This document shows, piece by piece, positions 1 through 9,223 of a stretch of DNA of 64,000 nucleotides (within the stretch, counting starts at the first letter, position 1; each line of letters begins with the position of its first letter). This stretch comes from Bacteroidia bacterium (GTDB lineage Bacteria; Bacteroidota; Bacteroidia; J057): the NCBI GenBank assembly GCA_022760475.1, contig JALEFZ010000043.1:34334-98333 (forward strand), given 5' to 3'. Below the pieces are notes generated by a model that saw nothing but the letters and a program-made list of their open reading frames with translations, made no database searches and was not told the origin of the DNA. A program made the translations under genes and the position numbers.

Positions 1-654
1 AGGAGGGTCTATGAACAATGTAGCCTTTTGCAAGGCTGTGAGGTAATTGTGGCGACAGACGATGCCAGAATCCAAGAGCATGTTTCAGGGTTCGGAGGGA
101 AGGTAGAAATGACCTCAGGAACTCATCTCAGTGGGACGGATAGGGTAGGAGAAGTTGCAGCTCGATATCCTCGATTCAACTATATCATCAATGTACAAGG
201 TGATGAGCCACTGATCGATCCCCAGCAAATTGCTTTGGTTGAGCAGCAGTTGGAGGGAGGGGCTGAGGTTGCAACCCTTATCAAGCTATTGGAAGATCCC
301 AAAATCCTTCATTCTCCCAATGTCGTAAAGGCAGTTTGGAGCCTGAAAAAGGAAGTGCTTTATTTTTCAAGGTCTATCATCCCCTATGTTAGAAATTACA
401 ATGAATCCCAGAAATATTATCAGCACTTGGGTATTTATGGATTTCAAAGGGAAGTTCTTTTGAAGCTGGTAGAGCTGCCCACTTCCCTTTTAGAAAAAAG
501 TGAGGGATTGGAACAACTACGTTGGCTTTCAAATGGCTTCCGGATTCGAGCAGAACTGTCGAAATGGGGCAGTATGGCAGTCGACATCCCAGCTGATTTG
601 GAAAAAATTATAGCTCATTTGAAGAAATTGGAAGATAATGCAGTTGGGAACTGA
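1..654 (+). CDS. kdsB: 3-deoxy-manno-octulosonate cytidylyltransferase (CMP-KDO synthetase), 5' end missing
   Basis: Activates KDO with CTP to CMP-KDO for attachment to lipid A in the cytoplasm. The reading frame is open from base 1 (RRVYEQC...), so the gene begins before the window; the first in-frame TTG (28) is not the real start. Visible family features are VIVATDD near the start, SGTDRVGEVA, the NVQGDEPLI nucleotide-binding motif, FSRSIIPY, and the C-terminal HLGIYGF and LEQLRWL blocks. About 217 residues are present; complete KdsB is about 245-255, so only the N-terminal CTP-binding loop is lost. It lies 77 bp before nuoJ on the same strand, with no functional link known. The family call is firm. 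Confidence 0.95.
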   Translation, partial: RRVYEQCSLLQGCEVIVATDDARIQEHVSGFGGKVEMTSGTHLSGTDRVGEVAARYPRFNYIINVQGDEPLIDPQQIALVEQQLEGGAEVATLIKLLEDPKILHSPNVVKAVWSLKKEVLYFSRSIIPYVRNYNESQKYYQHLGIYGFQREVLLKLVELPTSLLEKSEGLEQLRWLSNGFRIRAELSKWGSMAVDIPADLEKIIAHLKKLEDNAVGN

Positions 655-731
655 TAATTTTGATGGATTAGGGTGATTTTAACAAAATAAATTTCCAATT
701 TTGACCCGGTATCTCTTACCCAATTTCATAT

Positions 732-1232
732 ATGATGACTTCTACCATATTATTCTGGATTTTTGCGATTTTGGGAATTGCAGGAGGCATTGGGCTGGTA
801 TTCAATAGAAACCCTATTTATGCTGCCCTGTCTTTGGTGCTTAATTTCTTCAGCATTGCAGGGCTGTACCTTTCTTTGAGTGCAGAATTTTTAGCTGCGA
901 TCCAGATTTTGGTTTATGCAGGGGCTATCATGGTACTTTTTCTCTTCGTAATCATGTTGCTAAACCTTCAGGAAGAACCTGATGTGCAGAAATTTGATGC
1001 CAAAAGGGGAGTCGCATTTTTATTGGGTTTGGGTTTTGTGGCAGAAATGATCTTTGTGCTTAAGGATTTTGCTCAAAAGGATGTCTCAGGAGAATTTACT
1101 TATGGAAAGGTGGAGGCGATTGGAGAACAACTGATGACACAGTACTTGTTTCCATTTGAAATGATTTCTGTGATATTGATTTCTGCACTCATTGGCGCCA
1201 TCGTTGTTGCCAGGAAGTACAAGCATACCTGA
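732..1232 (+). CDS. nuoJ: NADH-quinone oxidoreductase subunit J
   Basis: Membrane subunit of the proton-pumping arm of respiratory complex I. The protein is 166 residues with five hydrophobic segments and shows the NuoJ signature AALSLVLNFFSIAGLYLSL followed by FLAAIQILVYAGAIMVLFLFVIMLLNL (pi-bulge helix region). The final helix (SVILISALIGAIVVARK) is typical. First of three tandem nuo genes; nuoK starts 35 bp downstream. Start ATG 732 follows another ATG-like context (ATATATGATG), so the start could shift by one codon. No nuoH or nuoI lies upstream, which is unusual since these normally precede nuoJ. Confidence 0.95.
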   Translation: MMTSTILFWIFAILGIAGGIGLVFNRNPIYAALSLVLNFFSIAGLYLSLSAEFLAAIQILVYAGAIMVLFLFVIMLLNLQEEPDVQKFDAKRGVAFLLGLGFVAEMIFVLKDFAQKDVSGEFTYGKVEAIGEQLMTQYLFPFEMISVILISALIGAIVVARKYKHT

Positions 1233-1267
1233 TTTAATTGTAGAGGAACACACGCAAGTATACTATC

Positions 1268-1621
1268 ATGGAGTTTTTAGAACCAAATGCCTATACCTAT
1301 CTCGCCATTGCCGTGGTCATGTTTGCCCTCGGTGCTGTAGGTGTGATGATTCGCCGCAATGGCATTGTGGTCTTTATGTGTATTGAGTTGATGCTCAATG
1401 CCGTTAACCTCAGCCTGATTGCATTCTCCAAAATGCATGCTGTATCGGGTGCATTTGAGGAAGGAGTTGGCCCCAATCCTGGCGCCAATGGTTCTATGTT
1501 GGTTTTCTTTGTAATGTGTGTCGCCGCAGCAGAAGCTGTGGTAGGTCTATCTATCATCATAGCCCTTTTCCGAAATAGACTTGACATTGACATCAACAAC
1601 GTGAATATATTTAAGTGGTAA
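1268..1621 (+). CDS. nuoK: NADH-quinone oxidoreductase subunit K
   Basis: Small MrpC-like membrane subunit of complex I that carries conserved glutamates of the proton path. The protein is 117 residues with three transmembrane helices: YLAIAVVMFALGAVGVMIRR, then IVVFMCIELMLNAVNLSLIAFS containing the conserved Glu, and MLVFFVMCVAAAEAVVGLSIIIALFR containing the second conserved Glu. It is longer than the usual roughly 100 residues because of a Gly/Pro/Asn-rich loop (EEGVGPNPGANG) between helices 2 and 3. It sits between nuoJ (35 bp gap) and nuoL (34 bp gap), almost certainly in one transcript. Confidence 0.96.
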   Translation: MEFLEPNAYTYLAIAVVMFALGAVGVMIRRNGIVVFMCIELMLNAVNLSLIAFSKMHAVSGAFEEGVGPNPGANGSMLVFFVMCVAAAEAVVGLSIIIALFRNRLDIDINNVNIFKW

Positions 1622-1655
1622 TCGTACCACTTCCATTATCATATAAAGGAACCAC

Positions 1656-3644
1656 ATGACCTATTTATATTCTCTCATCATTGTTTTGCCCTTATTGGGA
1701 GCCTTGATCATTGGCTTGGGGGGATTGATGAGCGCGGGATTCAGGAAGAATGAAGGCCTTATTGGCCTACTTGGAACTGCTGCGGTAGGTATTCCCTTTT
1801 TGGTTATTCTATATGCCTTCTTCTCCTATCCAGGAGACGCTCAGATTTATGAAATCTTCCCATGGATGGAGGCTGGAAAACTCAAGATCAATTTTTCCTA
1901 TCAACATGACGAGCTTTCCCTCTTAATGGGGATGATCGTTACAGGTGTGGGAATGCTAATCCATATGTATTCCATTGGGTACATGAAGGGAGATGAAGGA
2001 TTTTATAAATACTTCACTTATCTGAATCTTTTTATCTTCTCGATGAACAACCTGATTCTTGGAGATAACATGGTCGTGATGTTTCTGGGATGGGAAGGTG
2101 TAGGATTGTGTTCTTACCTCCTGATTGGCTTTTGGTACAAGGACATGCCTAAGGCAAATGCTGCTCAAAAGGCATTCGTGGCCAACAGAATTGGTGATTT
2201 CGCCATGTTGATTGCCATGTTTATGATGTACAAGTCAATGGCTTCCGTCAGTGAATTCGTAAATCTTTCCTTTGTAGATATAATTGACCATGCGCATCAT
2301 GGAGGCTTTGGAGACAACACCTTCTGGATCGCTCTATTGGTATTCATTGCAGCAACCGGTAAATCTGCCCAGATACCTTTATTTGTATGGCTACCTGACG
2401 CGATGGCAGGTCCTACTCCTGTATCTGCATTGATCCACGCCGCTACAATGGTTACCTCAGGTATTTACCTGATTGCGAGGCTACACCCTATATTTGAAGC
2501 AAGCCCTGAGGTTTTATCGATCATCGTCGTTGTGGCAGCCCTTACAGCAGTCATCGCCGCTTTCACAGCCATTGCTCAAAATGACATCAAAAAAGTTCTG
2601 GCATATTCTACCGTTTCTCAGCTAGGATTCATGTTCATGGCCTTGGGTGCAGGAGCTTATGTTACGGCGATCTTCCACGTGATGACTCACGCCTTCTTTA
2701 AGGCATGTTTGTTCCTCGGATCGGGTTCTGTCATTCATGCCATGGAGCACATGCACACGGTAGAAGATCCTCAAGATGTGAGAACGATGGGTGGCTTGAG
2801 GAAATACATGCCTGCAACAGGCAATACATTCTGGATTTCTACACTTGCCATATCAGGAATTATTCCACTATCGGGCTTCTTTTCCAAGGACGAGATTCTG
2901 TCCAGCCTCTTCTTTTATGGTGAAGGCTTTGACCTTTATAAAGTGATCTGGTTTGTAGCCCTTATTACTGCTGCAGTTACAGCGTTTTATATGACAAGGG
3001 TTACCATGCTGACTTTTGAAGGCAGTGAGCGATTCCCTGACGCTAAAAAGCCTCATGAAAGCCCTGCAATCATGACGATTCCTCTTTGGATACTTGCTGG
3101 CTTGGCAGTTGTTGGTGGCTTCCTTGGCTTGCCAATTTTCCTTGGAGATTTGCTGGGCATGGGAGAAGGCATCAACTGGATCGGACATGGGTGGTTAGAG
3201 CACATCATTCACAGTGAAAATGCCCATGCCATTCACGAGCATGCCCATGAAAATGTCTTGATCGAATATGGCCTGGTTGGTCTATCCATGCTGGTTGCAA
3301 TTATGGCGGTATTCCTTACCAGGAATTTTTACCGTAAGCATGGCCTTGCAGGCGATGAGAAGGTTAGAAACTTTTTTGGAGGCTTCTACAAAGTCATGCA
3401 AGGCAAATTTTACTTTGATGAGTTTTATCAGCGTACAATTATTGGGCCCTTCAACTGGTTGGGTGAAAATGTAATTAAGTGGGCTGAAGAAAATATTGTG
3501 GATGGTGCTGTAAAGGCCATCTCCGAAGGGGTAAAGAACATTGGTGATGTATTCAAGCAACTACAATCAGGTTTGGTTTCCAATTACCTATTGATTGTTT
3601 CTCTTGGAGTACTAGCTATGCTTACCTATCTGATTTTTGGATAA
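1656..3644 (+). CDS. nuoL: NADH-quinone oxidoreductase subunit L
   Basis: Largest antiporter-like subunit of complex I, at the distal end of the membrane arm, with the long lateral helix. The 662-residue protein contains the core antiporter motifs: MFLGWEGVGLCSYLLIGFW, LFVWLPDAMAGPTPVSALIHAATMVTSG (split), the AYSTVSQLGFM segment with its lysine (NDIKKVLAYS), and THAFFKACLFLGSGSVIHAM. A His-rich loop (around residues 507-535) precedes the C-terminal part. A Rho-independent terminator follows within 25 bp, so the transcript ends here; nuoM and nuoN, which normally follow, are absent from the window. Confidence 0.97.
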   Translation: MTYLYSLIIVLPLLGALIIGLGGLMSAGFRKNEGLIGLLGTAAVGIPFLVILYAFFSYPGDAQIYEIFPWMEAGKLKINFSYQHDELSLLMGMIVTGVGMLIHMYSIGYMKGDEGFYKYFTYLNLFIFSMNNLILGDNMVVMFLGWEGVGLCSYLLIGFWYKDMPKANAAQKAFVANRIGDFAMLIAMFMMYKSMASVSEFVNLSFVDIIDHAHHGGFGDNTFWIALLVFIAATGKSAQIPLFVWLPDAMAGPTPVSALIHAATMVTSGIYLIARLHPIFEASPEVLSIIVVVAALTAVIAAFTAIAQNDIKKVLAYSTVSQLGFMFMALGAGAYVTAIFHVMTHAFFKACLFLGSGSVIHAMEHMHTVEDPQDVRTMGGLRKYMPATGNTFWISTLAISGIIPLSGFFSKDEILSSLFFYGEGFDLYKVIWFVALITAAVTAFYMTRVTMLTFEGSERFPDAKKPHESPAIMTIPLWILAGLAVVGGFLGLPIFLGDLLGMGEGINWIGHGWLEHIIHSENAHAIHEHAHENVLIEYGLVGLSMLVAIMAVFLTRNFYRKHGLAGDEKVRNFFGGFYKVMQGKFYFDEFYQRTIIGPFNWLGENVIKWAEENIVDGAVKAISEGVKNIGDVFKQLQSGLVSNYLLIVSLGVLAMLTYLIFG

Positions 3645-3668
3645 ATATTCTTCCTATACACACAAGCG

Positions 3669-3699
3669 AAAGCCATTCCTGTCTGGAGTGGCTTTTTTT
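3669..3699 (+). terminator. Rho-independent terminator after nuoL
   Basis: An 11-bp stem (AAAGCCATTCC with GGAGTGGCTTT, one G-T pair) encloses the loop TGTCT and is followed by a run of seven T. It lies 24 bp after the nuoL stop and marks the end of the nuoJKL transcript. Confidence 0.85.
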
Positions 3700-3936
3700 A
3701 TGCCCTGTTATGTTACATCAAATACTATGGCTATAAGCCCTTGGAATAAGCCAGAAAATTATTAGAACAAGGAATGGCAATCACTGAAATTCTTTCTCTT
3801 GTTTTTTTATCAGAGGTAAAATCTCAGGACTTAGCGTAAGAATAGCTAAATAAAGGATTGCCCTTAAATACGTTCAACTCTGCCAGCTTGAAGTTCTGAC
3901 AGAGTTGAAAGAATATAGTAAATATGTATCGCGATC
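3700..3936. other. Intergenic DNA between convergent nuoL and receptor gene
   Basis: No credible gene was seen. The only structure is the inverted repeat at 3875-3907 annotated separately. The stretch is AT-rich and lies between two gene ends, so no promoter is expected for either neighbour. Confidence 0.6.
3875..3907. repeat. Inverted repeat of the CTCTG-CAG / CTG-CAGAG type
   Basis: CAACTCTG-C-CAG pairs with CTG-A-CAGAGTTG around a 9-base loop, a 12-position hairpin with one mismatch. Sequences of this kind (AACTCTGNCAG...CTGNCAGAGTT) recur between genes in many Bacteroidota genomes, and the hairpin at 58783 has a related form. It may act as a terminator for the receptor gene on the minus strand, or be a mobile palindromic repeat. 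Confidence 0.6.
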
Positions 3937-6306
3937 TTAGCGCCTGCGTCTACCCGAAAACTCCATCGCCTCTCCTTTACCAAATCCATAACTGAAGCCG
4001 GCTACAATGAACCTCCCCCTAAACCTGCGGTTGTACTGGTAAAAATTGGGCTGGAAGGTATTGGATTCACGGATCCTCGAAGCAAAAATGTCTCTGACAC
4101 TCAAGTTGAATATGCCCCTTCCCTTCAGGATTTTTTTTCTAAGGCCAAGGTTCGCAAATAACTGGTCTGATACCTCACCTTGGACTGTTTGAAAGGCAGA
4201 TTCATATCTACCTGTGATTTCAGCATCTATGCTGGCAGGTAGCTTAAACTTGGCTGTCAATTTGGCATTCCATCTACTGGCAGTAAAGTCAAAGCTGGTA
4301 GCATCAAAACTCCCTACTCTATTGAAAAATAGATAAGTCGCATCTCCATTGAATGTTATCCATTTAGCAGGTTCATACTTTCCGTTTAACTCAATTCCAG
4401 TGGATTGATCAGTTCCCAGGTTGACGGGCTTGAAAGTTGTTACGTTATCCTCAAAGCTTGAAATACGCTCGATCACATCCGTAGTGTAACGGTGAAAGAC
4501 CCCGGCGTTGATAGATGCCTGATTAAGGATGAAGATACTCGTCAATTCGTAGGAATCAGTAAACTCTGGCAAGAGGTCGGGGTTACCTGTACGAATGCTA
4601 AAGTTATTTCTGATATTAAAAAAGGGATTCAAGTCCCAAAGCCTCGGGCGATAGATTCTTCTGGAGTAGCCTGCCTGAATAGAGACCCTCTTTGTGAATT
4701 TGTATGAAGTATGCGCACTGGGAAAAAGGTTGGTGAAATTCCTCGTATTGCTCTCAGAAGTGTTGACAAGGAAGGTATTCAGGTCTGTGTTCTCTGCCCT
4801 TAACCCTAACTTTAGACCCCATTTTTCTCCTTCATAAGCTCCTGTCCCATATAGTCCAAGGACATTTTGGGAAAACTCAAAGATGTTGGTGAGTCCATCA
4901 TCCTGTATCCACTCCCCACTGAGGAAATTACTTACTGCAAAGTCATTGCTCACATTATTGATCACATATTGTGCTCCCGTCTCAATGCTCCAGTACTTCT
5001 TGAAGGGCTTGGTATAGTCCAACTTGAAGGTATATCGAGCTTCCTGAAAGTTGGTGCGGGTTTGTTGTTCTCCACTTTCCCCATCTCCGATAATGCTGGT
5101 GTTCAGGAACTCTGATGACTGATCTTTTCCAAAGAAATTCCCCAATGCACTGAACAATAAGTCATGTTCTTTGTGATCCTTAAAGTCTTTTTTGTACTGA
5201 AGTTCATACCTGTACTTTGGGTTGGTTGCACTGGTGGTTTCTTCCCTTTTCCATTGAGAAATCAGGACATCTTCTTCGTCGAACAGTTGAAAGTTGGTTT
5301 CTGAGGGTTGATCCTCTATCTCATATGCGAAGTTACCTGATAGGGTAATTACATTGTACTTATTGATATGATAATCGGTTCCCAAAACAAAGTTGTAAAA
5401 GTTTTCATTTCTAAACTCCTCCCCATCTGAGATCAATCTTGTTCCTGTAATCAGGTTTTCGTTGATGTTATCGACCTGATTGGGCTGGACCCTGTAACCA
5501 GCCCCCAACTGGGTAAAGAGGTTGAACTTCTCAGTTCTCCTGTTCATGCTCAAACCGAAACTGTGGTTTTGGGGGAAGCCTGTATTTATGGTAAATGATC
5601 CATTTATACCTTTCTTTTCTTCTTTTTTTAGGACAATATTCAGGATGCCAGAAGTTCCCTCAGCATCGTATTTGGCTGAAGGATTGGTGATTACTTCAAT
5701 CTTTTCGATCATGTCAGCTGTGATCGATCCCAGGGCATTGCCCTGCTCACTGGCCAGAACTGACGGCTTTCCATTTATCAAAATCTGAACCCCTTGACTT
5801 CCCCTCAAACTGATGTCTCCCTCGATGCTGACATTTACGCTGGGCACATTATTGAGGACTTCCAGGGCACTGGCCCCCGTACTGCTCAGGTCTTTGCCTA
5901 CATTGAAAACTCGTTTATCAAGTTTGAACTCCATTTGAGACTTCTCTCCCGAGATTACGACTTCCTCCATTGTCATTCCACTCTCCTTAAGTTGGATTTG
6001 TCCCAGGTCGAGACGGTTATTTTCACCTACAGCTCTATGGATATTAAGTGTTTCGTAGCCTAAAAAGCTCACCTGAATGAGGATATCTTGCGAAGGGGCT
6101 TTTAGCGTAAATCTCCCTTCCATGTCCGTTGTAGTCCCGCCAACTGTCTTTTGTGAAAGGGTGTCCACTGCGACCACAGTTGCAAATTCAATGGGTTGAT
6201 TACCGTTTACTACCTGCCCAATGATTTCTATCCGTTGGCCAAAAAGGGTATTGATCGCCAATAGGACAATTATTGTAGAGATTGATAAGACTTTTGAATA
6301 ACTCAT
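3937..6306 (-). CDS. TonB-dependent-receptor-like outer membrane beta-barrel protein
   Basis: A 789-residue outer-membrane protein. An N-terminal signal peptide ends near GQRIE. A carboxypeptidase-regulatory-like beta-sandwich follows (residues about 25-105: GQVVNGNQPIEFATV...GGTTTDMEGRFTL), then a plug domain (about 115-225: ASALEVLNNVPSVNVSIEGDISLRGSQG, IEKIEVITNPSAKYDAEGTSGILNIVLKK, split), then an OMP_b-brl_3-type barrel ending in GFSYGFGKGEAMEFSGRRRR. This architecture is common for Bacteroidota receptors of unknown ligand, and the substrate cannot be read from sequence. It is divergent from the LytS/LytTR pair, which could regulate it (inference only). Confidence 0.9.
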   Translation of the reverse strand: MSYSKVLSISTIIVLLAINTLFGQRIEIIGQVVNGNQPIEFATVVAVDTLSQKTVGGTTTDMEGRFTLKAPSQDILIQVSFLGYETLNIHRAVGENNRLDLGQIQLKESGMTMEEVVISGEKSQMEFKLDKRVFNVGKDLSSTGASALEVLNNVPSVNVSIEGDISLRGSQGVQILINGKPSVLASEQGNALGSITADMIEKIEVITNPSAKYDAEGTSGILNIVLKKEEKKGINGSFTINTGFPQNHSFGLSMNRRTEKFNLFTQLGAGYRVQPNQVDNINENLITGTRLISDGEEFRNENFYNFVLGTDYHINKYNVITLSGNFAYEIEDQPSETNFQLFDEEDVLISQWKREETTSATNPKYRYELQYKKDFKDHKEHDLLFSALGNFFGKDQSSEFLNTSIIGDGESGEQQTRTNFQEARYTFKLDYTKPFKKYWSIETGAQYVINNVSNDFAVSNFLSGEWIQDDGLTNIFEFSQNVLGLYGTGAYEGEKWGLKLGLRAENTDLNTFLVNTSESNTRNFTNLFPSAHTSYKFTKRVSIQAGYSRRIYRPRLWDLNPFFNIRNNFSIRTGNPDLLPEFTDSYELTSIFILNQASINAGVFHRYTTDVIERISSFEDNVTTFKPVNLGTDQSTGIELNGKYEPAKWITFNGDATYLFFNRVGSFDATSFDFTASRWNAKLTAKFKLPASIDAEITGRYESAFQTVQGEVSDQLFANLGLRKKILKGRGIFNLSVRDIFASRIRESNTFQPNFYQYNRRFRGRFIVAGFSYGFGKGEAMEFSGRRRR

Positions 6307-6517
6307 GAAAAAATTAAAATGATGTCATTGCTGTTGTTTGTCGTTGCGAATGTCACGCTCTTACAATTTGAGGTGAAAAAGATTCTTTGAACGGCTGAGC
6401 TTTTCCCACAAACGGCAGGATCCACAAAAAATAGGCACATATGTAGTTTGAGAGGATATTCTTGTAGTTGATCTGGTTGAGTTTCTAATATCTAGGAAGA
6501 AGTATTAAGTTTATATA

Positions 6518-7549
6518 ATGTTTAAAGCCTCCAAAACTAATAGGTCGATATCCAGCGAGTTATTTTTTCAGTTGATCCTTCATCTGGGGGTTTTTATTTT
6601 CTATTCCTTTGATAAAACCCAGCCTAAAATCCAGGATCACCATTTTGCTTACTTCTTAAATTATTCTTCAGCAGCATTTTTAATCAACTACTTATTGCTT
6701 CCCAAGCTATTTTATAGGAAGAAATACATACAGTTTTTTCTGGCAACAGCTATTGTAATTGGCCTCGTCATTGTAATCGAGGAAGATGTCTTGGAACAAA
6801 TTTATTTTGCTGATACCAAGGGCAAGACCTTTAATAATGCCTTTTTCACCCTTCTGGATGTTTTGCCAGTTATAGCTACCCTTTCGGGCTTTAAGTTTGC
6901 ATGGGATGCCCTCTGGAAGCAAAATGAAGTTGAAGAATTAAAGGCTACCATTGAAGAGAGTGAACTTCAATTCCTGAAATCTCAGATCAATCCTCATTTT
7001 CTCTTCAATAACCTCAACAACCTATACTCCTACGCCATTGAGCAATCTCCCAAAACCCCTCAAATTATCCTTGAGTTGAGTTCGGTACTGCGTTATATGC
7101 TCTATGAATGTAAAGAGGCTTATGTTCCCTTGAGCAAGGAGATCGAACAATTGGAAAATTTTACCCGTCTGAGTGAACTACAAGTAGAAGAGCGAGGAAA
7201 GGTTACCTTCTATAGCCCGAATCCTGACTCTCTTAGCCAATTTCAAATTGCTCCGCTTATCCTTATTGTATTCATTGAGAATGCTTTTAAACATAGCCAG
7301 GCCAGCCAATCTGATAATATCCGAATCGATATTAAAATTGAGGTTTCTGAAGACGGTGAACTGTCATTTATTTGTAAAAACAATTATTACCCCATCAGTA
7401 ATCTGGACAACCTGAGCAAAGGCATCGGCCTAGCAAATGTCAAAAAGAGGCTGGATCTAATTTATCCAGGAAAGCACAATCTTGAGATAAAGGAGAAGGA
7501 CAATGAGTATGAGGTTCTACTCCAAATTCAACTAAGCCAAAGGTCATGA
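6518..7549 (+). CDS. LytS/YehU-type sensor histidine kinase
   Basis: A 343-residue membrane histidine kinase of the His_kinase (LytS/AlgZ) family, partner of the LytTR regulator encoded next. Four hydrophobic segments fill residues about 13-135. The phospho-acceptor box QINPHFLFNNLNNLYSYA places His at about residue 160. The ATPase half has FIENAFKHS (N box) and KGIGLANVKKRL (G box). No extracellular sensor domain is visible beyond short loops. The stop overlaps the start of the regulator by 4 bp, so the two are co-translated. Confidence 0.93.
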   Translation: MFKASKTNRSISSELFFQLILHLGVFIFYSFDKTQPKIQDHHFAYFLNYSSAAFLINYLLLPKLFYRKKYIQFFLATAIVIGLVIVIEEDVLEQIYFADTKGKTFNNAFFTLLDVLPVIATLSGFKFAWDALWKQNEVEELKATIEESELQFLKSQINPHFLFNNLNNLYSYAIEQSPKTPQIILELSSVLRYMLYECKEAYVPLSKEIEQLENFTRLSELQVEERGKVTFYSPNPDSLSQFQIAPLILIVFIENAFKHSQASQSDNIRIDIKIEVSEDGELSFICKNNYYPISNLDNLSKGIGLANVKKRLDLIYPGKHNLEIKEKDNEYEVLLQIQLSQRS

Positions 7550-8238
7550 ACTGCATCATCATAGAGGATCAACCACCCGCTCAGCGAATCCTCAAAAAAT
7601 ATATAGAGGAGATAGGAAGCCTCGAACTCAAAGGGGTTTTTTCAAATGCTCTTCAGGCCATTGATTTTTTGAAAATGGAGCCTGTAGATTTGATTTTTCT
7701 TGATGTCCATCTACCCAAAATGTCAGGAATTGAGTTTTTGAAAACCCTTACAGAGCCTCCTGCCATTATCTTGACTACAGCCTTTTCTGATTATGCCCTG
7801 GAAGGATATGAGCTTGACATTACAGATTATTTGTTGAAACCATTCTCCTTCCAAAGATTTGTAAAGGCCGTAAATAAGGTGCCTGGCAAGGACATGCTGC
7901 AAGGGACTTCTAATCCTACTCCTGCTAAAGACCTCTTCATCAAAAGTGGGCACGATTACATCAGAATTGAGCTGGAAGATCTGCTCTACATCAAATCAGA
8001 TGCTGACTATACCGAGCTGTATACCGAGGAGAAGAAGTACCTTTCTTCAGAACCATTGAGGAATTGGGTGCAGAATATTGGTAATGAGCAATTTGTACGT
8101 GTACACAAGTCCTATATCGTAAATACAAGTAAAATTGAGAAAATATCAGGGAATCAGATATACCTGATCAAGGGAGGGGTGATTCCTATTGGACGAGTTT
8201 ACAAGGAAGAATTTTTGAATCGCTTTGTAAATAAATAA
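7546..8238 (+). CDS. LytTR-family response regulator
   Basis: A 230-residue DNA-binding response regulator. The receiver domain (1-120) has the acidic pair IIIEDQ, the phosphorylation site LIFLDVHLPKMSG (Asp53), and the TTAFSDYALEGYELDITDYLLKPF switch region (split). The LytTR domain (about 130-228) shows IRIELEDLLYIKSDADYTELYT and FVRVHKSYIVNTSKI. Such regulators bind pairs of direct repeats. It overlaps the upstream kinase gene by 4 bp, forming a two-component pair. Targets are unknown; the divergent receptor gene is the nearest candidate. A hairpin begins at its stop codon. Confidence 0.94.
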   Translation: MNCIIIEDQPPAQRILKKYIEEIGSLELKGVFSNALQAIDFLKMEPVDLIFLDVHLPKMSGIEFLKTLTEPPAIILTTAFSDYALEGYELDITDYLLKPFSFQRFVKAVNKVPGKDMLQGTSNPTPAKDLFIKSGHDYIRIELEDLLYIKSDADYTELYTEEKKYLSSEPLRNWVQNIGNEQFVRVHKSYIVNTSKIEKISGNQIYLIKGGVIPIGRVYKEEFLNRFVNK

Positions 8239-8266
8239 AGGGAAACAGCCTGAGCCATTTCCCTTT
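8237..8266. terminator. Hairpin between convergent genes, probable bidirectional terminator
   Basis: A perfect 9-bp stem (AAAGGGAAA with TTTCCCTTT) with a 12-base loop. It begins at the stop codon of the LytTR gene and ends 20 bp before the end of the aldolase gene on the other strand. T-runs are short, so termination efficiency is uncertain. Confidence 0.6.
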
Positions 8267-8286
8267 GGTATATAGAATTCAAATGA

Positions 8287-8937
8287 TTATCCCTGAGTAG
8301 CTTTGGCGTGGTCAGCCAGGAACTTTTCAAGACCACTGTCAGTAAGTGGGTGCTTCAGAAGACCAGTGATAACTTTCAATGGCATGGTAGCAACATCAGC
8401 ACCTACAAGGGCAGCGTTCAAAACGTGCTGGTTGTGGCGGATAGAAGCAGCCAAAATCTCGGTTTTCAATCCGTAGTTATCAAAAATAATCCTGATCTGC
8501 TCGATGAGCTGCATTCCCTCGTGTCCAATGTCATCGAGACGTCCGATGAATGGACTTACATACTTGGCACCTGCTTTTGCTGCGATCATCGCCTGAATAG
8601 GGTTGAAAATCAAAGTAGTATTGATCTTTACTCCCTCACCAGCCAGGGTTTTGATTGCCTTAACCCCTTCCTTGATCATAGGAATTTTTACAGTGATGTT
8701 AGGGTGAATTTTGACCAGTTCACGTCCTTCTCGAAGGATACCTTCGTAGTCCGTAGAGATCACCTCCGCACTCACATCTCCGTCTACGATTTCACAAATC
8801 GCTCGGTAGTGGCTCATAACATCAGTAATTCCTTCTTTAGCCATAAGAGATGGGTTGGTGGTAACCCCATCCAAAACACCCATGGCCTCAGCTTCTTTGA
8901 TTTCGTCCAGGTTAGCAGTATCGATGAAAAATTTCAT
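8287..8937 (-). CDS. fsa: Fructose-6-phosphate aldolase / transaldolase-like protein
   Basis: A cytosolic class I aldolase of the short transaldolase (TalC/MipB/FSA) group, 216 residues. Visible motifs are [37 protein letters not shown] carrying the Schiff-base lysine, [37 protein letters not shown] (split, substrate loop) and ILAASIRH. The family includes true transaldolases and fructose-6-phosphate aldolases, which cannot be separated by eye, so the symbol is tentative. Monocistronic, with a promoter candidate about 40 bp upstream. Confidence 0.93.
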   Translation of the reverse strand: MKFFIDTANLDEIKEAEAMGVLDGVTTNPSLMAKEGITDVMSHYRAICEIVDGDVSAEVISTDYEGILREGRELVKIHPNITVKIPMIKEGVKAIKTLAGEGVKINTTLIFNPIQAMIAAKAGAKYVSPFIGRLDDIGHEGMQLIEQIRIIFDNYGLKTEILAASIRHNQHVLNAALVGADVATMPLKVITGLLKHPLTDSGLEKFLADHAKATQG

Positions 8938-8977
8938 ATTACTTGTAATTAGTGATTTCTTAATGCGTGGAACGGCT

Positions 8978-9006
8978 GAAAGATAGCCATTTTAATTAAT
9001 CTCAAG
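8978..9006 (-). promoter_or_regulatory. Bacteroidota-type promoter candidate for the aldolase gene
   Basis: On the minus strand, TTG (in CTTGAG, 9006-9001) and TATCTTTC (8985-8978) are about 17 bases apart. This fits the TTG-N17-23-TAnnTTTG consensus reported for Flavobacterium except for the last base. It lies about 40 bp before the start codon. Confidence 0.45.
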
Positions 9007-9140
9007 AATTATAATTTGTTAATTTTTGTAGATAGTACGCAAACACTTCTTGAATGGTTTAAGAAGCTATCTTTTTTGGCTGAAAGATGTCAGATTAGAT
9101 ACATAGTCTAAGAATTCATCAAAATTTATTCCGATAAAAT

Positions 9141-9221
9141 AATTAAACCCATTTGCTATTTCTGCTACATATTTTATTTGCATAAAGACAAAGTTGTCAT
9201 TACAAGACAAGCTAGGGTGTC
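9141..9221 (+). repeat. MITE-like GACAAAGTTGTC element, copy 1 (right end lost)
   Basis: Shares with the copy at 46683 the blocks GCTAC, TTTTATTTGC, TAAAGACAAAGTTGT and CTAGGGTGTC in the same order and spacing. The left end (AATTAAACCC) resembles the inverted end of copy 2. The expected right end (AACTTGGGTTA) is replaced by TGTCATTTCG-type repeats, so this copy looks truncated or overwritten. Confidence 0.65.
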
Positions 9222-9223
9222 AG

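Noticed and set aside
8308..8952. A 214-residue plus-strand reading frame
   Set aside because: It is antisense to the strongly identified transaldolase-like gene and shows no protein family features.
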